Assembly (NCBI GenBank): GCA_037013685.1
Contig: CM072919.1
Span: forward strand, 45,522,116-45,586,115
Direction of reading: 5' to 3'
From: Acridotheres tristis
Lineage: Eukaryota; Chordata; Aves; Passeriformes; Sturnidae
Length of the DNA: 64,000 nucleotides
Notes under the pieces: generated by a model
The model's database searches: none
The model's input: only the letters and a program-made list of their open reading frames with translations
What the model was told of the DNA's origin: nothing
In this document: positions 39,901-50,900 of the stretch, one piece after another
Numbering within the stretch: the stretch's first letter is position 1
How the letters are laid out: every line of letters starts with the position of its first letter
Position numbers and translations under genes: made by a program

Positions 39901-42900
39901 TTACAATTATAGTGAAATGTCACAGCTGCTTTCTGAGGGAGCTGAAGAAGAGGCTACAGTGACAGAGGATGCAACAAATCCCAAGATGGAAAGTAGTCCT
40001 GAAAGTTCTGATAAGGCTAGTGATACTCTTGAAAAGAATTCTTCTAAAATGCCTGGAAGCTCGGGTGTCTGGAATGACTCTGGAAAGAATGATTTTGACC
40101 AAGCCACATCAGTTCCTTTGATGGATAAACCACAAGAAAGTCTGGGAGAAGGGCAAGAATTCTTACATGAAGTGACTCCTAAACATCCAGACATTTGTAA
40201 TTCTGAGTTAGTATCTTCTAAAAATAGCTCAGAATTGATGAGGACCAATGAAAATTCTTTCACGGATGAGTTAAAGAAAAATCCTTCTGGATTTGTTAGT
40301 GTTCCTGATATTACACATATGTCTGTGGTGGAAAATTCATTTTCACTTGAAATAGGTTCTGGTAGAAATTCAAACTCTGAAAATTTAGAACCTGCTAATA
40401 ATCTTTGTGGAGAGCCATTTGCAATGCTTAAGGACAGTTTTCCCCAAACTGCTTGGGATTCACAGCCATGTGAAGATTTGCAGTCTCCTGGAACAAGTCC
40501 TGAGGCAAGCGAAGTCCTTGAAATAGCAAATACCACAAGCAGCCTTTCAAAAGACATACAGATCAAAAGCTATTTGGAAGAAGATAATGTGTGGAGTAAT
40601 TCAATAAATGATTATACACACTCAAGTGGAACAAGTCCTGACTTAAGTGATGCATCTGTGAATGTGTGGGGAGACCTTCCTGTTGCTAGTCATCATGAAA
40701 GAAGCAGGGATATGTGGGAGATTAAAAATAATAAAAATCTTGAAGATTCTTTTAAAGAGCAGGAATTTGGGGATGAATATGAAGAAGGATTTCAAGCAAG
40801 AGGTGAAGAGAACAAAGTTCCTAAAAGCTTAGATTTTTGGAATGCCCACGTAGATGACGATACTGTATCTTCTTTATCAAGTCCTGACATAAATGAGGAT
40901 TCAGAGAATTCAGAGGCATATCCAGAAGTGATTAATGAAGATTCAATGTGTGAAAACAAACAACACAAAGTAGCTGAAAGTGGAGGGGATTATATTCAGT
41001 CCAAGGCAACAAGTCCTGAAGCTAATGAAGACAATTTAGGTGCAAAAACTAAGGTGGGAGAGAATGTCCTGGGAAGCATCCTCAGTGAAAATTCTGAAAC
41101 AATTGAAGCCAGAAAGGTATTGCAGGAGGATGCAACTATTGACTTTACTGATCATAGTAAGACTACTCAAGCTACTACAGGCCACTGTAAAACACTTGAC
41201 GAAAGAACTCAGGTGAGTATTTTCAATGAAAAAACAGATAGTGGGGAAGACTCATATTTGTATCAAATGAATGAAGATCCTACATCAACTTCTGCTGCTG
41301 GTGATCAAGAAGAACATTCTTCAAAAGCTGTGGATAGGTGGAGTATGTCACTGGAAGCTGATTCAAGAATTAATCCAAAATCCACAGTAGGAATGTCTGA
41401 TTTTCTAGGTAACAGTTCAGAATGGTGGAGTTCACAACCTTGTGAAGAACAGCAACTGGAAGATTCTCTTTCAAGTCACTCTGTAACAAATCCATTAGAA
41501 TATAGTAAAGAGGACTCCTGTGTTTCCCCTTCACAAGATGAAGAACTAACAGAAGCACATTTCACTGATACAGGGAATGATGAAAATCTGCCAGCCTCAC
41601 TGCACTCTGATGAAAAAGAAAATGAAAGACTAGTACATTCTATCAATAGTCCTGATGGTCAGATAAATGAAGACACTTTACAGTTCAAACAATTTGATTC
41701 TTTCGTGCTGGATAAAGAAGAAAGGGAGTTGAGGGAACAGTTGTTTTCTTCAGATGAGGAAAATCAACTGACTCCACAGAACCCTTTTTCAGATGAGGAA
41801 CAAGCTATACCAAATGCAGCAGTTGAAGCAATCGCTGTACTAGATCAACCAAAAGACAGTGAGGGAAATGCAAGTCTTAATCCTCAAGGACAAAAGGAGG
41901 ACACCCGTGAAAGAGTAGAAGTGCACAACTCCATGCAAGGTGCTTTCACTGTAGAAGACTTACCTTTTGAAATAGCAGAACAGTCAAGTCCAGAGTGGAA
42001 TATATTAGTTGCCCAAACTGCTCTTATTCCAGATATTTTACAGGATAACACACAAGGAAGTAATCAGCAGTTTTCAGAGGAACCTGACCTGTGGACTAAT
42101 GCTGAGCAGATTGTCACTTTGAATTCAGATGGTGTAAATCCTGATATTTTACGACACTGTGACCAAGACAATGGTTCAGAGTCATCAGGCAGTCCTGATG
42201 TGTGCCAGGAATATGGAGCTAAGCATGCCTCTATTCCGTCTTCTCAGATTGCAGTGGAGCCTGAAGACAAAGACAGTCAGCCAATTCATACAAAATCAAA
42301 TAGGAATAAAGAGGCAGATTTTGATTCAGAGCATCAGTTAGTAATGCAGAAGGTGGAGATGCACTCTGAAAATGGTAGTCCCCAGGACTATGAACCAGTA
42401 AAGACCAATGAATTCTATCATCTCATCTCTTCTAATCCTCAGGAGTCTCCTGAATTTGCAATTCCAGAAGAATGCAGTCTAGAAAATAAGCTGGATTTTG
42501 ACCCTATTGAGTCAACTGAACTTACCAGTGAAGTTATAAAGGTGACATCCTTAGATCTGAAAGACATGTTCCATGAAAGTTTCACTCATGCAAGCCATCA
42601 AGGAGCACCAACTGATACAGCTCAAATAGCGACCTCTCAAATACATTTGCTTCCCATGGATTTCAATCAACCTGATAGGGAAGAACAAACCTCAAAAGAA
42701 ATTAGTGCCTTGGGTGAAGTTGTAAAATATTCTGGTACTGACCATACAGCAATAACTGGTGCTGAACTGGATAGGTCAGAAGAATGTGTGGATGAATCTG
42801 ACACAGAGATAGAACATAGTATCAGGAGCACCTCAGTGACTAATGTCCTTGCAGGCACGTGTGATGGAATGAACATACCGACACTGCTAGGCAATGAGGC

Positions 42901-43445
42901 AGCAGAAGGGAAATCAAAGGATGAACAGACACTCTTTCCCATATCCTCTCTACCTGATGGTAATGAAGGTGATGAATCTGATTCAAATAATCAGCTGTTT
43001 GATGACACAACAAAAGAATATGAAGCTGTAATTGAAAATTATGTACCTGTGTTTAAGGAAGTACCCAGTGACCAATCACCAGCAGTGTGTACCCCACCAT
43101 CCTCTGCGTTTTTTGATGCTGAACCCTCTGGCAGCAGAGAGTATGCGGATGGTGAGTTCTTCTCACAGCAGCCATTTAATGACAGTGTTTCTTTGGAAAA
43201 AAGATTGCCACTGCCAGCTCCTTTGAAAGGTGCAGAGGGCATCCTGATGACCGAAGATAAGGTGTCTGAAACATCCACAGAGTGCCTTGAGGAAAATCTC
43301 ACCTCAGTACCATCACTTTCCATGTCTGAAGTAACTCCACCAGATTCTGATTTTTTGACAGGAAAATCTGAACCAGAAACAACTTCTGAACCAGAAACAA
43401 CTGATCCTGACTCACCACCAGGTGGAGATAGAAGATCATGTGATG
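36932..43445 (+). CDS. PRUNE2: PRUNE2 giant central exon (about 2171 aa)
   Basis: A single 6514-bp internal exon, entered in phase 0 after TTTTTCAACAG and left after one base of a Gly/Glu codon at G|GTAAGA. It opens ICCELEECQNPCLELDPLEC, the last piece of the DHHA2-like domain (about the first 50 residues), followed by the PRUNE2 signature VSNSRTSSTEAVAGSAPLSQ and LVSPDSGLATIRSSRSSKES. The rest is acidic, Ser/Asn/Glu-rich and probably disordered, with no globular domain visible. Visible short motifs include about 25 Trp sites of the type D/N-x-W-[SND] (for example ADAWSSSEQE, DAWNIYD, NVWGDLP, LDFWNAH), one W-acidic VPWED (WED at 38780-38788), an NPF (41780-41788) in QNPFSDEEQ, and recurring S/T-S-P-[DE] motifs. 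Human PRUNE2 has an exon of the same kind and similar size. The open frame is intact. It continues 49 codons into the next intron, but the splice donor and the following exon show that this tail is intronic. Confidence 0.96.
43367..43402 (+). repeat. In-frame 18-bp tandem duplication (SEPETT x2)
   Basis: Two identical 18-bp units near the 3' end of the giant exon encode SEPETT twice before DPDSPPGGD. The duplication keeps frame, so it changes length by six residues. Exact identity suggests a recent or still variable duplication. Confidence 0.9.
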
Positions 43446-43900
43446 GTAAGATAATCTGCTTTCCAGGGCAAATAGGTAAGAGAAGGGAGGAAGTGTCTGG
43501 AGTATTTCTGCTTAATGAGGAGGAGGCTTTGACTGAAGTGTGGAGTCTGTGTGTCTCCCTAATATACAGAAATGTATTTTGGAAAGAGCTCTAGTGTCAT
43601 TCTCTCAGGCAGATCTAAAGCTTTTAAACAGTGAAGTAGGAATATAATTTCTGTTGTTTGTACAGGGCCTAGCTGATGGGATGAAATAGAATTATTTGTG
43701 CCTTGGGGATGATTGTCGTGTTAATATATAACCTTTAACCATAATGATGATGGTGATGATGTTATAAAATTCAAGTACACATTAACAGAGCAAAGCAAAC
43801 TGAAAAGAGCTTTATCTCACAGTACTGATTAAAGCATATTATGGTAACTAAATCCATAATTCAAAAATTAAAAAGACCTTCTATTTGCCTGTTCTTTTAG
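43446..43900 (+). other. PRUNE2: PRUNE2 intron, 455 bp
   Basis: Starts GTAAGA and ends in a pyrimidine tract and TTTTAG. It contains a short imperfect GAT/GATGAT tract near 43740-43765. If retained, the giant exon frame would read 49 more codons to a TAG at 43592-43594. Confidence 0.93.
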
Positions 43901-44702
43901 AAGCTGGCAATGACTCCCGACTTTGTTGGGAGGAAAAACTGAGAAATTCCCCTAAGAGCCCTGAACTGGAAAGCACAGAGAGTAAGGAAGATGTGAGGAT
44001 GCAGGTACTCCCAGCTTCACTGGAAATGGATTACATCCTTGTTACTGAGGAAGAAAATACACCTGCAACAAATGATACCCTTGAAAGAAGCAGAATTAAT
44101 TTTGCATTTCAAGAATCCCATGAAGGCTTTTCACCAGGCTGTTTGGATACCTTTCAGCCAACCTCCATTTCAAATGAAAGCAAAGATCACCTTGTTTGTG
44201 GGACTGGATGGGATGCTGTTCACTTAGAAGAGAAAAATTCTTCTGCTGTGCCTGAAAAGCTGGATGGTGAAAGGAAATCACAGGAAATCTGTGTACAAGA
44301 TGAGGGTTGGATTATACTGGGCCAAAATGAAGTAAGTGACTTATCACCTGAAGAAACTTCTGCCAAGACAGAGATGCCAAAATCAGGGTCCGGGCATCCT
44401 GATGAAGAACTGGCATCTGTTGTAGCACAGGAATTGGTTCTTGACACTTGGACAGAATTTGAGTTAGAAACTCCTCTTCAGAAATCTTTCAAACATGAAA
44501 GCTGTTCTCCTTCAGAAGGACTGACTGCTGAGAATGTGAGCTCAGACATCGCAGGGACATCAGAGTTGCACGTAGTTGGTGGTGATAGTACATGGGAAGC
44601 AAATTCTCAACAGAAGCTTGGGAATAATGTAGCAACAGAACAAAGAGTGACGGAGGAAACAGTTCTTCTCGACAGTGACAGAGAATTGAATCAAAATTCA
44701 GG
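43901..44702 (+). CDS. PRUNE2: PRUNE2 exon after the giant exon
   Basis: An 802-bp exon following a pyrimidine tract and TTTTAG and ending at GG|GTAAGT. The single base carried from the giant exon restores the frame: the junction reads SCDEAGNDSRLCWEEK. Two bases are carried into the next exon, which is beyond the window. Recognisable PRUNE2 segments are LEMDYILVTEEEN, DEGWIILGQNEVSD and STWEANSQQKLGNN near the end. The last of these lies just upstream of the region that in mammals leads into the BCH (BNIP2/Cdc42GAP homology, CRAL-TRIO-like) domain. The encoded 267 residues are acidic and look disordered, with no catalytic motif. Confidence 0.94.
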
Positions 44703-47649
44703 GTAAGTAAAAATCAACCTATTTTCTTTCAAAAGTCTTCTGTTCATTTATTTCCTGTGTTATTGAGGTGTGTGCCATTATGAATAGATGGCAACATTTT
44801 CAAGTCTGAAGTATGCAATGTATTTACATTATTTAACTATCAATGTATTTCTCCCTTTCTGTAAACAGATTCTTGGTTCTTCGTTTTTGATATGAGCCAA
44901 ATTAGGGCTGTTTCGTAGTTGATTTGAAGGTCATTTTCTTGGTGGAGTAAATCTGTCTTCCTTCCATGAATTCCCTTCTGATTGTATTAACTACCTTTAA
45001 ATCTGAAGCAGGTGTGGCCAGAGAATAGAGACCCAAGCTAGGTACTGATAATATTGCCAATATGTGATGAGATTATGGAGGAATGGAAGTGAAGTACTAT
45101 CTCTGCCCCGTGCAAAACTGCTCAGAAGGAAGAAAGGAAGGAGTCAAGGCCCAGAGTGAGAAAAATGTGCTGCTTATAGAAGAAAGAAAAGCACGAAGGA
45201 AAGTTGCAGTCTTTGTGATCATTTTGAAGCTCTAGTCAGATCAGAGGAGCATTATTCAAACAGGAGACTGAATTGAAGTGGCAATTCAATGGACCTGGCT
45301 TTGGGTGGACGTGCACCTTCTGTGATGGCAGTATTCCTGCTGCCAAGTGGCTCTCTGCTGTGTCATCAGATGGAGTGAGGGGTGGCCCTCCTGACTCCAT
45401 TTACTGTAGTCTATTGGAGAGGATGCTGCTTCTGTGACCTCTCTTCCTTTGCAAATAGCAGATTGCCATCAAGAGAGAGGAAAATCTTCAGAAGTGGTAG
45501 CAGAAGATGAGCACTCTTCAGATCTGTAGACTCTGAAGTAAACCAAATATTGAGTGTTTGACGTTGAAACTGGCAAAAGTATGGTGGGTTGGCACAGCAT
45601 TTCTGTTGCACCCAATCCTCTAAGCTTCTAAATTCCACTCCAGAAGGAAAAGTAGAAATTTTGAAATTTCCTAGAGAAGAGAAATCTGGGAGAAGCCAAA
45701 CAATAAAAATTTCCAAGTAGCTGTTTTGCATCTATGTTGTTGTGTGGAAAGGTGGCTTACTACCTGCAAATCCAGGAAAGCTAGTTGTCCTTTCACTTGG
45801 AGGTGCTTTGTTTGTTAACCCTGGAAGCCATTTTCTGGTGTTACCGCTGCAGGATTTCACTGGGAGTTGATTAAAAACACCTAATTTCAATTAATAAAGA
45901 TGCTTTTTTGACAAGCCCTGCATTTCTAGTAAAAAAATCTTAGAATCATGAAATGCATGCTAGTCTGCTCACAACTCAGTAATGAATGGTAACAGGTGGA
46001 AACAGGACGAGTAGTTTAGGGGTGTTGGCTAGTTGCAAGCTTGCAAAACTGACATGAAGAAATCGTATGTTATTTCCTCTGTCTCCCATAAAGCATTTTA
46101 AATTAAAAACAGGCAGATGCTAACCCAGTCGAAGTCACACTGATTAATTACATGCAGTCAGCATCCTAGGGGTTTGACTTGTCATATTTACATTCTCATG
46201 ATGTTTTTAGAGAGGAAAATAAAACTCTTAAGTATCTGATTTAGAAGGTTTGTAAATAAACCAGCACATTTTGGACTTGAGGTAACTTAGATACAGTAAG
46301 ATTCTTAATTAGACACCTCACCTTGATTAGACATTTTTATTTTCAGAAAGAAAATCTGATTTTTGAACTTAGATTGGTACTAGAAAAAACATTCCTATGG
46401 CCATGGCTTTATAAGGGCGTTAACATCTTATTGCTATAAATCGTTAGATCCACTTTGACAAGAGCTCTGCTGGTTTTTAGGAACTGGGGCAAATCCTGAA
46501 GTAGTACTCCACGGTAGTTCACATTGGAGTTTTGCATGCAGTGCATTTATTATTCTTAGAACTTAGTGTATTTGCTTAAACTAATTCCCACATTAAAATC
46601 CAAAACTGGACTATGTTAATTTTCTTGTGTTTTCAGTAAAAATTTAAACTCATGATGCATCATGCAAGAAAAAGATAAAATTATTCTTGATATAGAATAT
46701 ATATGGTCACCATAGCTTCTAGTTTAGTCTTTTTTCTTATCTCACTTAGAAGTTGTTTAATACTAAATGTCTTTTTAGCCAGTAGCAGTGCTATTTCTGT
46801 CCTTTACACTACTGATCCTGATGCCCAGAGAAGCAAAGTAAGGAACTAACTCAGCTTTCACATTAACAATTAATTGTGGGAGCATGGAACCAGTAAAATC
46901 TACTTTGCTTTGGGTTTAAGTTTTCTTGTGAAATTTTTTTCCTTGGTAAGTTGTAAACTTTAATGGAATTTTCTTCCAGCATTAATGTCATTAAAAGTAA
47001 TTAATTGTCTTCTGTGACAATTTTGTATGTTATAGAGGTTGCTTTTGCAGTGTGATTTTTCCCTCATTTTCCCCTCTGCTTGGTAGGTGATACTCAATAA
47101 ACTTGTAAGAAGCTTATGTCTTTGGTCAGTTAGATAAAGACTTGAGACTTCCCAGGAGAACAAATATGTGCATACCTGTGCCTGCCCACAACGTGATGAC
47201 AGAGGCCTTGATTCCTTTGAAACCAAAGCAAATGCACAAAAAAATACCATGATGAAACACATACAGGAATCATTATTTCTAGATAATACGCCCATTTCAT
47301 GAAAGCTCTTGCATCAACAGCTGAAAAACTAGCAGCTGACGTGGTAGAAGTGTGTAATTAGAAATGCTTTCTTAATGTATTTAATTGACAGTTAAAAACA
47401 GAAGTTCCTTCTTAAAACATAACTCAGTATGCAGCTTTTGACTTTTTAGTCTGAAATTAACTGCCCTTCATGGCCAACAAAGTTTGAAACAATGTGATGC
47501 AGCAGAGCTGCCAGCCTGTGGGAGGTTAATGAAGAAACACTAGTGTCATCATGTAAAAGAAGAAGCTAAGACTTTCCTGATTATTGCAATACAATTTCTG
47601 GGAGGCACCTGATGGTGCTAGTCATCAGGCTCCGAGTCTGCCAAAGATT

Positions 47650-47882
47650 TACATCAGATAGGATGTAAAGAAACTCTCTAGTGTGAGGGTGGGGAGGCAC
47701 TGGAATACATTGCTTGGAATAACTGCAAATGCTCCATCCTTGGAAGTGTTCAGAGCCAGGTTAGATGGGGCTCTGAGCAACCTGATGTAGTGGTAAGTGT
47801 CCCTTCCTCTGTCAAGTGGCTTGGAGCTAGGTGATCTTTGAGGTTCCTTCCAACCCAAACCATTCTCTGGTTCTATGATCTT
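47650..47882 (+). mobile_element. Short CR1 LINE 3' end
   Basis: This is a heavily 5'-truncated CR1 in + orientation. It has the 3' UTR blocks 'gaggcactggaatacattgc', 'agccaggttagatggggct', 'ctaggtgatctttgagg' and 'tccttccaaccca', and ends at a TTCTATGATC tail. It has no coding capacity. Confidence 0.93.
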
Positions 47883-48226
47883 TGAAAAATAAAGAAACTT
47901 ATAATTTGTACTCAAACTCAAAATCAGCCAATGAACAGCTGAATTAGTAATCCTAATCCAAAGTTTATGAAGGCACTTCCTTAGTAACTGTGTTCCAATC
48001 CCTTTTATATCTCTATGCCCCTCCCTAAGGAAAAAAAAAAAGTTCCTACGTGTACTGTGCTGAAGTAGGTTCCTTTTGTAGTGGAGAAGGGTCAATGAGG
48101 GATGCAGTTCGCATTGTTCTCTGCTTTCATCCAACATACGTCTGCCACTTCTTCTAATAAAACTGCCTGTTACATAGAGAGGAAATTAAGATTTTGAAAC
48201 AGAGAGCATAAACAAAAACTAGAATG

Positions 48227-48274
48227 AAGAAGTGCCTTAAAATCTTGATAAAGAAGTGCCTTAAAATCTTGATA
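48227..48274. repeat. Exact 24-bp tandem duplication
   Basis: Two adjacent identical 24-bp units (AAGAAGTGCC to TTGATA). This is simple replication slippage or a recent duplication in intron, with no coding effect. Confidence 0.9.
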
Positions 48275-49879
48275 TCTGCTAGTCACTGCCCCCTTCATCC
48301 CAATGTCAAACATAACTCTCAAAGCTGTTTTAAAGAACTCTATGGCTGGAGGTAAAGTTCTTCCATCATCTCCTGTTTTATTTCTGCAAGAAAAAGCTTC
48401 AGCAGGAAATGAAGAATAATGATGTTTACTAGTATTAAAACACTGGAGAAAACACATAAGCTTGTCTCAGAAATACACAAGCACCAAAAGTAACAAACCC
48501 TAGAGCTTCTTTGGGCTCCTAAAAAAATACAAAAAGATTTGATAGCGCGTTACCAATGTCAGTCTTTCCAGATAGAAAACAGCTTTTTTACAGCATCTTA
48601 GGTGGCAGGATAACATACTTTGCTGCTGCTGACTGTAGGCATGCCAGCAGTAAAATTTATGAAGATGGGAGGTAATTTTCTTCTTGATAGAAGGTGTCTT
48701 GTCTTACAGAGCTATATGAAGGTTGGTGGTGATGAATTGGTCAGGAGGCAGAGGGAGAACACTGCAGATGGCTATGCTAGTTTTTTACCCAGCACATTCC
48801 TCAGGATATTTTAATGGCTGTGTATACCAGATCATACTTGCTTTTACCTTTTTTGTAAGGAAGCATTATCCTTTTCCTTATTAGAAAGAGTAAGAAAGAG
48901 CTGAACAAAATGCAATGATACAAATCTTAAGGTACAAGAAGCAGTGAGAACAGTAGAAATAAGAACAGAGATATTTGGAAGGTTTTGCGGAGAGCTTAGA
49001 AAACTGGTGGCAAAACTGAGCAGAAGACAATTTTCTTTGAAGAACTACCACAAAAAAATGTATTTAACCTACTAGAGTAAGACTTCAGAGAAAGCTACAT
49101 TTATCTTTTTGATAGCATTTTCTCAAAGTAATGAATAATTATTTTCTGCTCACCTGTATAATGATGTTTTGGAAAAGATAGTTCTTCCACTGTCTCTGTC
49201 CAAAATATTCCTCTGTGACCACTGCTGTACTGCTGGCTATTAAAATTGCCCAGTAGGGGAAGCAATCCAGTGTTCTATTAATAGAAAAGCCTGCTTTCAT
49301 CACATTTCCCTGTGCTTGTCAGTGAATAAAGATAATTAAATTTAATTAAAGAAAAATATGTGACTCTTACAAGATCCATAAGAATTCTGAGACAACTCTA
49401 CTGTCTCTGTGACTTAGCCAAATACAAATAAATCTCAAGGCCATTAATTATTCAAGTCAGTATCCGTGCCCAGTACTGAAATGAAATACTGACACCCAGG
49501 AAAAAATTCACATTAACTCCAGTGACCAAAGGTTTCACCAAATATTTTCTCAAAATGTCCCTTCTGTCATCCCAAAGCTAGAATAAGGCATGAGTTAGGG
49601 ATCCCAGGTTTGCCTTATTCTTCTGTGGGCAAAGTAGGGTACTGTATATAGGATGCTTAAAGGCTTGAAAGTCTGTTGGAAGAAAAAATAAAGTAACATT
49701 TACTTCCCTTGGATACCGGTTTCCTTTTTTTCACTTGGAAACCTGTGGGGCTGCCATCTTTCACTTCTGTCAAGATTGTTTATTAATTGGCCAGATCCTC
49801 TGGAAAGCAATTCCGGGCACTCTGGGGACCAGGCATGCTGTTTCAGTTATGCTTCCAGCTCCTGCTGAGCTACAAAATT

Positions 49880-49963
49880 ATGGACTTGAAATGGGAATTG
49901 AACTTAGGTCTCCCACTTGGCAGGACAAAGCATGACATTTGACTTAACACAAGGACCATGCTT
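49880..49963 (-). pseudogene. Decayed tRNA-Gly-like sequence (relic or SINE head)
   Basis: Read on the - strand, the segment contains CCTGCCAAGTGGGAGACC, then AAGTTCAATTCCCA. This closely follows the anticodon arm, variable loop and T-loop of a vertebrate tRNA-Gly, with a GCC anticodon reading and an intact-looking B box at 49894-49904. Upstream, TGTTAAGT is a weak A-box candidate. The T stem no longer pairs (about two of five pairs), the acceptor stem is lost, and there appear to be a few inserted bases between A box and anticodon. It is therefore not a working tRNA gene. It could be an old tRNA pseudogene or the head of a tRNA-derived SINE. Boundaries are approximate. Confidence 0.5.
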
Positions 49964-50404
49964 TAAAGGTTAAAACCAAACATGTAAGTACAGGAGCAAC
50001 AACTGAGAAGGCTGCTTATAGGAAGGTCCTGATGATCTCATTTTTGTAAAAACAGCTCTAATATTTACATGGCAAATACCAAGACCTTTAAAAAATCTTC
50101 TAAAAAGAACAGCACTTCAGTGACTGAAAAACAACTTTAAAAGTGAAAAAACCCACAACTTACTATTATTTACTAATGGTACTGAAATTTTTATTAAATT
50201 GTGAGATTGGCCTCATAGAGCCACTTTCTTAAAGCAAGAACACCTGCACTTAATTAGTATGGTTTAGCAGTTAAATGAAAAAATCCTCCACTATTAAAAG
50301 CACCACTGTTTTCTGAGTTAATTAATTCTATAATATATTCCAATCAATGTGATCAATGACAAGAGATTTCAGCCTAAAGTGTTAACAAGCTTTGAAACTT
50401 TAAC

Positions 50405-50900
50405 CCTGTTGACACAGGCCTGACTTTGGCAGTGAGCCCCGGTGAGGTAAGTGGTCCCAACAGAGCATCTGTTAAGGAGTCCATGAAGTGGTTCTGGCCT
50501 TTGCACAATGAAGGGCACGGGAATATGTTGTTCCAGCAGGCGACTGGACACTGAAATACACAGCAGGGACTGATGACACTGGTGGGTGACTCCCAGACTT
50601 TTGCACACACGGACTGTGAGGGCATAAAAGCCCAGAATTTCCTGTGTTTGGGGTCCTTCCTCAGAGGCACCCAGCTCAAGCTGTTCTTCTGTTGTCACAC
50701 CATGATTAGATTATATTAAGGATTGAGGCTCTGCTATGGGAAGCGTGGGGTTGCAGTGGTAAGGAAACCTGGTCTGACCATATGAGTGTGGGGTCCCAGC
50801 TCATGTGCTGTGAGTGTGACTGCCAGAGTGGCTCATGGATGGCTGGACAGGGAAGTTTCCTCAACAGCATCCTAAAATCTCACAAATATTCTGTGGCACT
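50405..50900 (+). mobile_element. Probable solo LTR of an avian endogenous retrovirus
   Basis: A GC-richer block in AT-rich intron with promoter-like internal order. It has 'gggactgatgacactgg' and 'ggactgtgagggcataaaag' with a TATA-like CATAAAAG at 50623-50630, then a downstream 'ggtccttcctcagaggcacc' block and 'gctctgctatgggaagcgtg', 'gttgcagtggtaagg'. This looks like the U3-R-U5 arrangement of avian ERVL/ERVK-type LTRs. No gag, pol or env sequence flanks it, so a solo LTR is the simplest reading. I could not fix the ends or a target-site duplication, and the family is not certain. Confidence 0.5.

Noticed and set aside
37241..43323. Several antisense ORFs of 60-219 codons across the giant exon
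   Set aside because: They are shadows of a long open + strand frame with biased composition; none has its own homology, start context or promoter.
43446..43594. Extension of the giant exon frame to its stop codon as constitutive coding sequence
   Set aside because: A consensus donor lies at 43446, and the exon at 43901 restores frame and PRUNE2 homology, so the extension is normally intronic.
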